Shown here piece after piece: positions 52,362 to 64,000 of a stretch of DNA of 64,000 bases; position 1 is the stretch's first letter; each line of letters starts with the position of its first letter. A program made the translations under genes and the position numbers. Below the pieces are notes generated by a model. The model made no database searches, was not told where the DNA came from, and worked only from the letters and a program-made list of their open reading frames with translations. This DNA is from Prunella strophiata (lineage: Eukaryota; Chordata; Aves; Passeriformes; Prunellidae), in NCBI GenBank assembly GCA_036583965.1, contig JAZBQD010000034.1:7204540-7268539 (forward strand), in the 5' to 3' direction.

Positions 52362-52384
52362 TTTTTTTTTTTTTTTTTTTTTTT
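52362..52384. repeat. T homopolymer, 23 bases
   Basis: Twenty-three consecutive Ts. Confidence 0.9.
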
Positions 52385-53244
52385 GTCTTTGGGTAATTCC
52401 TTCTGTTCAAGCTTGAAGGTTGGACCTCAAGTTCAAGTCTCATTAATATGCCACACACAGAGGCTGAATGCAGCAGGGGTTGGCACATGTCAACTTCTGT
52501 GTTTGAGGCACTGATGGTTCAATTCCCAGCATCAGTTGCTGGCTCCAGGATCAGCATCAAGGACGTGGGAGCCTCTGTGCTGGTGAGCACTGCACAGTGC
52601 TCTTCCCCATGTCATTAAACCAGGAAGGGCTTTGGCACTATTCCACTGCAGACAATTCTCAGTGGCTACTTAGAGGAGTGTTGGAAGCCATATGGCTCCC
52701 ACAGTGGCAGAAAGGGCAAATGTTCCAGAGAAACAGCAGAGAGGAGAGCAGTGCTCAGAGCTCTCAAAATCCTTCTCTCCATTTCCCTCTTTGTCCTGAC
52801 AGCACATCATCACTTTCTGTTCATGAAAAAGCTTGTGCCTTTGCATTAAATAAACAAAACATAATATTTCTCTGATTGCTGCTGGGGTTTGTGGCCATTA
52901 TTCCATTGAAACATTACTGATGAATTAGAGATCTTTCCAGAGGTAGAAGTGGTTATAATTTTTGTGTTCCTAAGGGCATGCTGCCCTTCCCATGGACCAT
53001 CAAGAGCATTCTGCTCTGTGACTTATCCCTGAAGTCAAGGAGAATTGTTGAGACCATCAAGTGAGTGTTAGCACATGCTCTGCCCTCCAGAGCTGAGGAG
53101 TTAACAGCATTCCTAAAACCACTGAGGCTGTTAGAGAAGTTTGATCTCCACAAGATTGGAGCCAGTATTTTCAAAAGTGCTCAATATTTATTCTGAGGAT
53201 GAATTTTTTGAAATGTTCCATCTATCTGCTGCAAGTAGGCAAAG

Positions 53245-53260
53245 AAAAAAAAAAAAAAAA
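53245..53260. repeat. A homopolymer, 16 bases
   Basis: Sixteen consecutive As. Confidence 0.88.
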
Positions 53261-56200
53261 GATTAAAAAAATAATTCCTCCTTCCCAGTGCTTCAACAGG
53301 CAAATTCCAGTAGAGAATGCCCTCCCACAGTGAGGAGAATGGGAGCACCTGGAAATGAGGGCCTTTGGACTGCTAGATTGACAGCTGATGTGCTTAAAGT
53401 AGAAATGCAATATATAGTTTCTGGAGAAAAGAGAGGGAGCTGATGTTGGCAGCTGAGCTATGGAGCCAGTATGAGCCAGAGTCTGGTTCCCTTCTTGTCC
53501 AGAGCAGGTCAGGGAAGGCAGCCAGTGGAGATGTGCATGTCTGTACAGACACCCCCACACCCACAGGCACCAGGAGGAGAGACAAGAGGTGGTGGGATTA
53601 GCACCCAAAGCTTGGAGTGAGATCAAGTACCAGGAGTGTGCTGGGCAGTGTAGGCTTTCCTTTCTAATACAGACAGGAGGCAGATCAGAGGAAAGAGGAG
53701 ATCTCTAGGGATAAGAGAAAAGGAACACTGTGATGCTAAGGTTGAGAAATGCTGTCATTGTCCTGCAGGAGCAGTCTGTAGGGAGCCTGTGTGGAGCTGG
53801 GAACAGCCCTGCACGTGTGTGTGCCCCATTTCCATCCTGGAGTGTTTGCACACAAATGCCCTCCTGTTGTTGGTTCCTGTGCACATAAACTGCAGTGGAG
53901 ATCACTGAAGAGTTCAGATCACAACAACATGTTGAGTCTATTAAGGTTCATTCATGTAACTACCCTGCAATCCTTAAAATAAATCCCTGGCAGACATGTT
54001 GCAATTCTGCAATTTTGTTAAAACTCCACAGCTAGAGCTGTAAAACAGCTTCAGCTGTGAGCTAGATTTGAAACACATCCATCCTAAATGATTTAATAAC
54101 AACGATTCCTCTTTATATGCAATTTCCTAGATTTTATTTGCCATTTTCACCACTCCTACAACTCATCACTTGTATTTAGATTAAGCAGAAGATTGTTCAC
54201 TCTGTGTTTGAGAAGCAAGTCATTGCACCAACCCCCTCTGTGATCTGACGTCCTCTCCCTCCCAGTCTGTTCCTTCAGTGCTCTCTAGGAGACCCCTTAT
54301 CCCTCCTGAAAGGGACCTTTACTTCTGGTTTCTCTTCATGTAGATGAAAGTGGAGCTTCTCTCTCTAGTGCACAGGGGACTCCCTGCTGAGCTGAGAGCA
54401 CAGGTAACCAGAATCCTCCTTCCCTTCAGCTCCTTTTCTCTGGTCAGTCATTAAACCCCCCCAAGACATAGCCCACCTCCTCGTTTAGGACACTAATAAA
54501 AGACATGTGGTTATTAGGAATCAGAGGCTGGCAAAAGCAGTTGTCTTTTTCCATATGAAATCCCACAGATCTGCCCTTTATCCATCGTGACATGGGTATT
54601 GTTTATATTGCAAATAAAGGTTGTCTCTAAACGTGGGTGGTTGGCCCGGGCTTGCTAGCAGAGGTTAAAATAGCAATGAAGACAATGCAGCTCAGGTTTG
54701 CTGCTTCAGACAGACCCAATGGAAATTCCAGAAAGGATTGCCATCTACTAACTCAACATATACTGTATTTTAACCTAAGTTAGTAATTTTCAGCTAAGAA
54801 AACACTTTTTTTTTCCCCCTGCATCCAGTGTAACAAGAGAATAATTAGAAAACTTTTATACTAAGTGTGGGCAGGAAGGGGGGGCATGTAAAGAGGAGCT
54901 ATTGGAGTTCATCTGTACAACAAGGAGGGTCATGGGATGTGCTTGGAGGGCTCTACATTCTACTGTAAAATTTACAGGAATGTGAGACCAGAGTTAAGGT
55001 TGGTATTGAACCCTCAACAGATGGGCTTTTTGAAGTTTCCTAACAATTTGAGCACTTAGTTGGTTGAGGAGCTTGTTTAAGAGGTCTGATATTTTGTTTA
55101 TCCTATAGAAAATATTCAACAAGAGAGCATTCAAAGCTTCTGAGGATGGCAAGGTAGCTGTGCAAGTGTCACCCTTATGGGGTGGTGGATGCCAGAGAGG
55201 TGTCTGAGAATATGCAGAGCCTGAAAGGAGAGAGCAGAGGGACAGAGGCACCACTCACTGAAGGGCAGAGCCAGCACACAGGGCTGGCAAGGAGCCCTTT
55301 CCTTTCTGAAGGTCAGCAGTGTGCACACACATTTCACTGAGCTTTCTTTATAACTGGGTCAGCATTTACTCAGCAAATGATTAGAGCAGATGGTGTAATT
55401 TAGAATCTATGACAAAACTTTTAATAGATCAGGGCTAACACGATGACAAGGAGCTCTGCGCCGTTCTCCGCTCCCGCTCTCTGCTTTGCCTTGGGGTAAA
55501 AATCATGCCTGGGATTGGATTTTCTAGTCTGCACATTCCATCTGAGCGACTCCAACCACTTGTTTGAGCATCCTGTAGGAGGGATCCCCACATTTCTCTG
55601 TTCCTGTATCCCTCATCCTTGTTGGTTTTAAATACAACAATTAACTGAGGATGACAGGAAGACACCAAACAGGTAAACACAGTCCCTTCGAGGAGCAGGT
55701 TTTGAAGGAAAAAGCCACAGTTTGAAGAAAGTAACAAAGGCTGCATTTGTGTATTTTGCTCCATGGAGCTGAAAATATCTAGTAAATTGATCCCGTGGGA
55801 GTAATAAATACACATTACTTTATCTTGTACTTCATGTCCTATACCCCTGAGCCTTGATAGAACAACACCACTTAATAGACTTAAAAAAAGAGTAATTACA
55901 GTCATTGGTTGTGTGATATTTCAGCCCTTCCAGCCCTGCCTGACCTTCTAATTTAGCTCACCGTGTCTAACTAATGCATTTATATTCATCTTTTATGAAG
56001 CATGTGTAGTACAAAATTGACTTTGCAGCCTTTAGCAAGCTGTCTTACCAGGTTTGGGATCTGGTTAGTACAGTGTACTGTATAGCATATGTACATTTAC
56101 AGCAGAATTTTGCATGCATATGGTTCTGATCATCTATTACTTTTTATCCTTTTGGAAATAAGATAAAAAAAATATTTTTTTCCATTTCATCCTCCCCTCC

Positions 56201-59200
56201 CCTTTTTTAAAGCTTTTATTCATTGCGGCATTATTTACAGCTAAACATGCAGGCAGGAAGATGCAAGCATTTTTAAAATGATTACCACTAATGTTTCTAC
56301 TTGTCAGAAGTGCTTAAATTTTCCTGCACTTTGTCTAAAAACTTAGCACTTTTACCTTTTAAGAATTACAAATTTCTAAGATCTTACCAAGCTGATTTAC
56401 AAACACAGCTGACAGTTTATGATGAATGATGTTGCGAAATGTGCAATATGTTTCTCTGTCATTTGTATGCATGTATATATTAAGAAGAAGATTAAGAAGA
56501 GAGAGAACCCCCCTCTGAAAGAAACCCTTGAGTTAGAGAGCACACACACAAATCTCTCTCCTGTGTTTCCTCATAACTTCCCGCTCACTTCACTCATCCA
56601 GTGGAGCACAATTGTTCTCTGTGCATTTTCTCCCACCATATGGTATCCTCATTACCATACACTAAGGGTCCATATGGGGAACTTGTGAAGTGAACTGTAT
56701 TCATTTTAACTGCCAGATGAGCAGCCTTTTGCTTTGCAAGCTTAGCTTAAGTCATCTGCTGTCTTTATGTTGTTATGGCAACACAGCACCAATAAAAAAT
56801 TCTAATCTACTGTAAGTGTCTGGAATCACAGTATTTTAAATGCTCCCCGTAACTGTCCTCCAAGTGAGGAGCTTGTTCTCTCAGTGGGACAAAGGGTTAT
56901 TGTCAACTCCAGCAGGTGGCAGTAAAGAAATTGTTTTTTTTTTTTTCTTTAACCTTTCTTAAAAATATCTAATTTTCCTTTTCCCCCATATCCACTCACC
57001 TCAGAAAGTCATAGAATTACACTATGCAGGAAGTGTATGCATGGTCAGTCCTTTACATACCAAGGATTTCTAATGCTCAGGTAGGAATTGTAGGTGATAC
57101 TTTTAAGTTACAGCTCAAATATTAAAGAGAGCAAAGAATGAAACTGTGGAGGCAGCTCATGCACTTTATTTAGAGATCCAGGCTCAAATACCTTTTCACC
57201 AGGACTCTGATACCTCTTCTTCACCAGAACTCTGATGCTTCCATAGCCACACAGCTATGTTCAGTTTTGTAACTGTTTTCTAGCATCTAGCTACATTTCC
57301 AAACTCCAGGATCAAACACAAAGCTAATTAAGAATATCTTATATTAATGGAAATAGGCAGCAGCATCCTTAAACATAAATCATCTTCACCTCCACAGGCC
57401 ACATGATATGTTGCATCTCTGTCTCCCTGTCTGCATCGAAAGTGAACGTTTGTAGTCTCAGTTCATCAGTTCACATTAGCCTCATGCTGAATATTTAAAC
57501 ACAGAACAATTTGAACACACCATGAAGAGAGACAGTGACTGCACTTTCACTTGGAACAGCACGAGCTCATCTAATAATAATTTAGTAAATCAGCCATTTA
57601 GTGGCTCAGTTGTACACTGTATTGTGCCAAATAATATTCAGTTCAACTGAATGCTGGTGAAATGGAAATTCAGACTCCAGTCATGTGGCACTTCTTTTGC
57701 TCAATGGAGAGATGAAATGGAAAACCACCCTCCCAACAGACTGTTTGAATGTAGTGATTTATCAAAAAATATAGTAGAGTGACAATATAAACAGGATTTG
57801 GTTGTATGGGGTACAATCTATTCTAATTAGGTTTTTATTATTGTGGTTTCTCCTGTGCAGATTATTTGATAATTCAGGATTTGCATTTACCTCTTCAGTT
57901 TATTTTATATATGGGGATAGAGCAGATCTGTGTAGTTACAGCCTAGTTACAATCCTTTAAGGCCCAGTCCTCTGGGAAGCCTGGTGAGCCCTTTATTGCC
58001 TTATTTTGAGCCCTGGCTCACAGGGAGCACCATGCCCCAAGGAGCAATGGGGAAACACAGCTGCTGCCATGGGTGTTGCTTCATAGCATGAAAGCAATAT
58101 CAGATTGATTCCTTTTCCCTTTTCAAGGCTATCAAGATTTATAGGGAGTGGTTATATCTTAGACTGATTGATATAAGTGGAATAAAACAGGTTTTTGGGT
58201 GGCCATCCTTGCTTCCTGTGTGCTGACTGTACCTTTTCTGGCCTGTATTGGTGTCTCTAATAAGAGATATTACCTCATACTACAAAACTTGCTTTGGTTC
58301 TAACCATAGCCCACTGTAATTTCAGCCAAACAGCTACACTTCAAGGCTGTCTCTGATGAAGATGGGGAAGAGAGTATGCTTTCCTAGAAAGTGTGTTGTG
58401 AAGTTTAATTTGCTCCCATTAAAGTGGTGCTTGGAGATCTCTGAACGCGGGGCATTGCAGAAGTGTGAAGTAATGTCTATAATCTCACCTAGAGTCTCCA
58501 TTTCTGGCCTAGTTTTAGGTGGTTTACGTGGTGATGTAAAATATGATTGCTGTGTATTTCTCACAACATAGCCCAATTGAGTGGCAGAAAAAGCATCCTC
58601 CAAACCATCATGATGCCATTTAGCAGAGAGTGCTGGAAGCAATAGGATGCCTCTTGTCGTAATTCTTCTAAGAAATACAGAGCCTCACAATCTCTGCCCA
58701 GCTGCTGACGCTAGAAAACTCAAGCATTTTGGTAAAATGAATCAAGCAGTAATGTTTCTTTTATGAGATCCCCTCCCAGGAAGGGAAGGTTTGGCACCAT
58801 TTGGAGATCAGGCTCGGTGATCCATCATAGCAGAGGCAGCTGTCCTGGAGTGTCTCCCAGGTCACCCGATCGAACCGGTGCCTCTTACAACTGTATTATT
58901 GCTCATGGAACAGTAATTGAGGCACCATGGTTAAAAATTACCTGGTCTAATAGGCAGTGAACAATTTGCACTCAATACAATTATAAGCCAAATCATTCAT
59001 TTCATAACACTTGGACTAATTTATTTGTTGACCTTTTAATATCCATAGCTCTTCAGTAGTATTAACTGCAACTTGGACAAAATCTCTTGTTCATTTTACA
59101 TTCATTGATTTTTTTTTTTTTTTTCCATTGAGGCAATAACAGTTGTTTGAGTACAACCTTTTCTTTCTGCTGTAAAAGTCAATCATGTAACTTATGGTGA

Positions 59201-60710
59201 TATAACTCAACTGGACTGGAATGTCCTCTAAGTACAATAGCACAGTCTCAACCTACTTGTACAGACATGGAAATGCAGTTTGGATTTATTTTAAAGAATA
59301 TTTTGGAATACATTTGTGACTACAGATAACAAATTATATATTTGCTGAGAGGAGAATGAAAACAAGACCCAGAAGCATTTTTAAAGCATAGCCTCATGCA
59401 TTTAACACATTTTTTGTTGCTATATTTTGGGCAGTCCAAGATACAGAAATTGTGAAGTTTGTTGATTTTGTTCTTTAAAATGACCTAAGTGTCTCCACTA
59501 ATAGTGCTGGATTCATCATTTTACCTGCTCATAGCATCTTGAAGTCCAAGCATTTGACAGAATAGAGGTGCCCAGTTTTTCCAAATGTGAGCTTCAGATA
59601 AATGAAATGTGTTTAAAAGTATTTTTAACAAACAGGAAATAAATAATAATCATAATTTGATAATCTGGATTTTCTTTCATTATTCAGCTGTAAGCTACCA
59701 TGACTGCTGAGGTTTTATTGATTAAAAAAGCTACTGAAATATTGATGTATTTTGAAAAGTCAGTATTTTGAAGCAATTCTATAAAATCTATTGGTGTAGT
59801 GACAATTGAAATACTTTTCCCTCAACATTGAAAAAGGAGCCCTAGATCATGTAAAATGCTGTGCCTGCTTTTACTTTCTGGAGCTGTGCACAGAAATAGT
59901 GTTACCTCTGTGAAATGTTGGATAAATCTCTTAAATTCATAATTATTCAACATTTATACTTGCTTTGGATAATTTCAGCTGAATTATAGGAATGTAAATT
60001 AAAAATAATAATACAAGAAACAAAATAACTTTTATTTCTGATAAGGAAATTGAAGTTTTTTTAGAATATCTGATAGAAGCCACTTTGTTGAAGTTTTCTT
60101 TCTGAGCCAAAGTCTCTTTGTACAATAAAATACTGTGAGTCTTTTGAACACATAAAATGTGGTTGTTACACATTTGGTATTTTATGCTTCCCTAGAAATT
60201 ACCACTTGTATCTGCACCTAATCTATGGTCTGTCTTTTCATTTCAATGGGGTCTGAAGTGGTCCTTGGCTGTAATGAGAATGCCCCTTTCAAGAGACTTC
60301 TTTTAATTATGCTGATGATAAAATGGAAGTGAAAGCAGTCATTTGTAGGGGTTATGACTGAGCAGTGTTTTAACTGTAATACTAAAACCCACCAACATTA
60401 TTCCAATCTCTATTTCAGCATTTTTATGCATCCACTCTCCACAGAACAGAGTGGAATATTATTGTAGGTCAGAATTTCAATGTGTCTTATTTTTCAGTTT
60501 CCTCCTGCTATTAAAAGTAACCTGAACTCTCAATTTCTGACTGCTCATGCTTCCCACCTGAAGCATTCAATCCAGGGAAGTGACAGTTTCACAGATCTTA
60601 ATGATAGGCTAGGTTTTTTTGTTTGGTTTGATTTAATGTGGATTTTTTTTTTTCCCCTTCATTAAAAGAAAGCATGGGTGGCTCTTTAATTTAATGTGAT
60701 TGAACACTTG

Positions 60711-60729
60711 TTTTTTTTTTTTTTTTTTT
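60711..60729. repeat. T homopolymer, 19 bases
   Basis: Nineteen consecutive Ts. Confidence 0.9.
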
Positions 60730-63403
60730 AATAGAAAAATTTGGCATATTTAGATATTTATGTGGGTAAATGCATAAGACAAACTGTGAAAATAAAATGG
60801 ACAAAACATATCTACAATTAACACTTTAATTGCTACACAGCTCCTCTGATTTACCTCAGCAGGATTTTGGCTGTGCATTACCAAGCATATTTCTCTATAG
60901 ATTTGAATACAGCCAAGTGAATTAAGCCACCCAATACAGTCTAGTTTGACCTAATGTGAGATCAATTTAAAAGTGTTAGGACTTGATTTGTGTTTGGAAA
61001 GTCTTTGTGTATACAAATCACAGAAATAGATATCAGCCTGTCCATCTGCCAAGGACAGTTTTTCTCTCTTACAAATACATAATTTGTTATCTGCATTGTG
61101 CCATACACAAAATCAAAAGCCACAGGTGATCTTTTTTTAATCCCCAATATTCCAGGGAATTTTTCTAATGGACACAATAATGTGATCCATAGAATAAAGC
61201 TCCTAAAACAGCCTGTACAGTGTCTTTGTATGACAGTGTTAGAATTCAGTGCCTCTTAATTTTTCCAAATTCTTTAAAAGTTTACCTAAGTCCAGACCCT
61301 TCAAATCATTCAAAACCTTCTTCCATAAGGGAAAGTTGACAATTTACCAAAATGTTATGGGTATAAAATAGTCAGGAGAAGATTTTGAGCAATAGCTCTT
61401 TTTTTTTTTCCCTTTAGTTTCTACTAAGAAATAGGAATGTTAATACCAGCAAGAGAAAGAACTATCAGAAAATCTTACATATACAAAACCAAAAAAAAAA
61501 AAAAAATGCCCCCAAACCTAAAAACTCCTTTATCTTAATAATGAACGTCTGCTTTAAAGTACTGTAGATGCTCATACAAACAGTTTGGGGTAAATGTTCA
61601 AAAAATAAATGCCCAAAGCTCCTATCCAAAATTGCCCTGGGGCTGATGGTAGTGGAGGCGCATAAGGGAAATTTAGAAGGAAAAATGTGCCTTTAGGTCA
61701 TTGTGACAAACTTTTGAGGTCAGATAAAAGAAAAGAACTGATGTTGTCATTTGTTTATTCATATGGATAAATCAGGAATAATCTTTTTGCAGCCTAGATA
61801 GAGGGGAATAGTGTGAGTCACTGTAACCTGGTGGGATGGAGGGATTTCCATAAAGGAAGTTGGTAAAGGATTTTTTGTTAGTCACTAAATTATGTGGACT
61901 TACCCATTTGTGCATCTAATTAGATTGTCTTTGATGATTCACTGGATATGACAAACTGACCATAGCATGAATGATGGGATGGCATAAAAGAAGTGTATGC
62001 AGGAGAACTGGTCTTTCCATGCTACAAATCCTTCAGGTTTTTGTAGAGCTGTAAAATGTGTTTCCTCTCCTGATCTAGCTGTTTCAGGCCCAGGGGATTT
62101 GTCATTAGACCCTCACAGTGTGAAGCCTGCAGGACAATTTGTGGGAAATGCTGTAGGGGAGGTCAGAGAATTCTGACCAGAGAATGCCCCAGTGTTGGCT
62201 CCTGAAGGGACATGTTTGTGAGTCCCAAACACAAGTGACACCTGCCAGCTCTCAGCTGCTGTGCTGCAGGTTGGGAACAGGTACAAGGGTACAATGCAGT
62301 GATATCCACCTAGCCCTGCACTGGCTGCATGAAGGGTAGATTGGCCTCATGAGGTAAAATCTGACAGCTCTGAAAGGTTCCTGCATGTGGCTGAAAATGC
62401 CTTTTCCTGGCAAACAGAGGGGTCAGACATGCTGTGAACTTAGGAGAAGAAAAGTTCTCCAGCTATCAGAGGGACTTGGATGTGAGTCATGACATCACTG
62501 TTGTCCCTAAAGGAGATGATTTAAGTCCCAGCAGAGTGATTTTAATTCTGCATATCTGCTCTCCTATACCCACTCTTCTCCCTTTATTTAGAGACCCAAC
62601 ATTAGCAGACAAGTCCAGAGCTTTTAGCAACAAAACCCCCCAAATGACTTGCCAGATGCCTCAGTTAATGACAATATGGTGGGAGCATCCAGACATTCAA
62701 ATGACAGCTTATTCAAAGAGTTATTCCAAACCAACAATATTAATGGTGGTTTATTCCATGCCGCCCTGTATCTAGATGAAGAACACATCTGTGTTAGCTA
62801 CTAATTCTGTTGTTGTTATGTGCTCATCATTTATGGAACATGGGACCACCAGCATGAGTAGACTAAAAATGGAGGCTGATATTTATTTTAGTGTCTAACC
62901 ACACTGTATTTCCAGGAAGTTAATAGATGTAAGATAGAAGACTTGCAAGGACAAACTTTCAGGTGATCATCATAATTTTGTTCCTTCTTTTGTCAGCAGT
63001 ATTTGCAAAGAAGACTGTTTGGACAGGGTGTGTTTCCCTCGTATGAATTTATCACCTTTGTGGTGAAGAGGAGCTTTAATCATCAATTCTCAATGTTTAT
63101 GGCTAAATGCCTGCTCCCATTTGCACTTCAGCATTTGTTCTTTCTGCTGCCTCATAGAGGCTTCCTATATTTTATTTATAAGCTTGGCTCATTGTGGAGC
63201 AGGTGGTAAGGTTATGCATGACTGTTTTTAGTGCTGTACATTTAGGCTGTGATTTTCAGTTTGGGTGGAGGCTGATGAGACTACAGTGGCTTGGAAAGAC
63301 CAAGGTTCTAGCTCCCACTGTAGGCTTGTTTTCTGGGAAGTTGCCATTGAATTTCAATGGAATTCAGTGCACTTCCATCCTGTAGGCAGTGGTAAGTTAA
63401 AGC

Positions 63404-63421
63404 TTTTTTTTTTTTTTTTTT
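63404..63421. repeat. T homopolymer, 18 bases
   Basis: Eighteen consecutive Ts. Confidence 0.9.
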
Positions 63422-64000
63422 GCTCTTCAAGTGAGATAACTCATCTTTCTCTCCCATTTTGCCTTCTTGTCTCTGTGGTATCTATATGGTGTTCACTTCT
63501 TTGGTATGATTCAGTCATAATAGATGGAAACCATTCAGTTGTTTGTTTGTTGGAGAAGTTTTCAGCTTGGTGTGAGTACAAATATCTTTTTAGAGAAATG
63601 GCCCTGTTATTTTATACTTCCCATTAGGCTGGCACAGTTCCCTCAGTCTTACAGTAAATGGAGGATCCTTTACATTTTGAATGGCTTTTATGAGTCTTTA
63701 TAAAGCTATAATTGCTGAAAATGATACAATAATGCAGTTCTCACTGTTGATGGGGAGAGATGGGAGGTTCTGGACAGGCTGAAGCTCTTGTGTACCAAGC
63801 TCAATGTCTGGCATTTTAGATCTTTGGCATTCTTGTAAATGTCTCTCTTGGATTTGCCTTTACATTTGAAAGAGGTTTTCACAATTTTATCTTTTAAAAT
63901 ATAATGCATACCCAAATTTCAAGTGTAATTTCAAATTTAAAACTTATTTCTAACCCATGTCCTTAACTATCACCAACTGAAAACCAAAGGGAAAGTTTGA

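Noticed and set aside
58840..58900. Possible tRNA T-arm on the minus strand (GGTTCGAT)
   Set aside because: The flanking bases do not make a five-base-pair T stem, and no acceptor, D or anticodon arm can be folded around it.

Overview
This window is almost certainly avian (bird or close reptile) nuclear DNA lying inside one large gene. The evidence is spliced vertebrate exons with GT-AG borders, AT-rich introns poor in CpG, very few recognisable transposons, and one clear CR1 retrotransposon 3' end of the bird type near 10.1-10.3 kb. Nothing bacterial, plasmid-borne or phage-like is present. The many short open frames in the window do not look like genes.

The gene runs on the plus strand and is EBF1 (early B-cell factor 1, COE family transcription factor). 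Three consecutive internal coding exons are visible: 12703-12833, 20482-20608 and 50154-50242. Their intron phases agree (1, 0, 1, 0), and they translate without a break into the IPT/TIG domain followed by the first part of the helix-loop-helix dimerisation domain. Paralogue-informative residues, recalled from memory ([21 protein letters not shown]), favour EBF1 over EBF2 and EBF3. The DNA-binding and zinc-knuckle exons must lie upstream of the window. The second HLH helices and the transactivation exons must lie downstream of 64 kb.

Layout: 1-12699 is the 3' part of an upstream intron, with a Z-DNA-prone TG tract, three quadruplex-prone tracts and the CR1 copy. 12834-20481 is a 7.6 kb intron. 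20609-50153 is a 29.5 kb intron. 50243-64000 is the start of a further intron. The introns hold simple repeats, many A/T homopolymers and several repeat-free stretches that look like possible conserved regulatory DNA; this last point is an impression, not a demonstration.

No undescribed system is evident. The observations most worth a second look are a NAGNAG tandem acceptor that could give one-alanine EBF1 isoforms, an unusually long in-frame read-through from the second exon that includes a hydrophobic stretch, two strong G-quadruplex candidates, and a nested pair of mutually exclusive hairpins.
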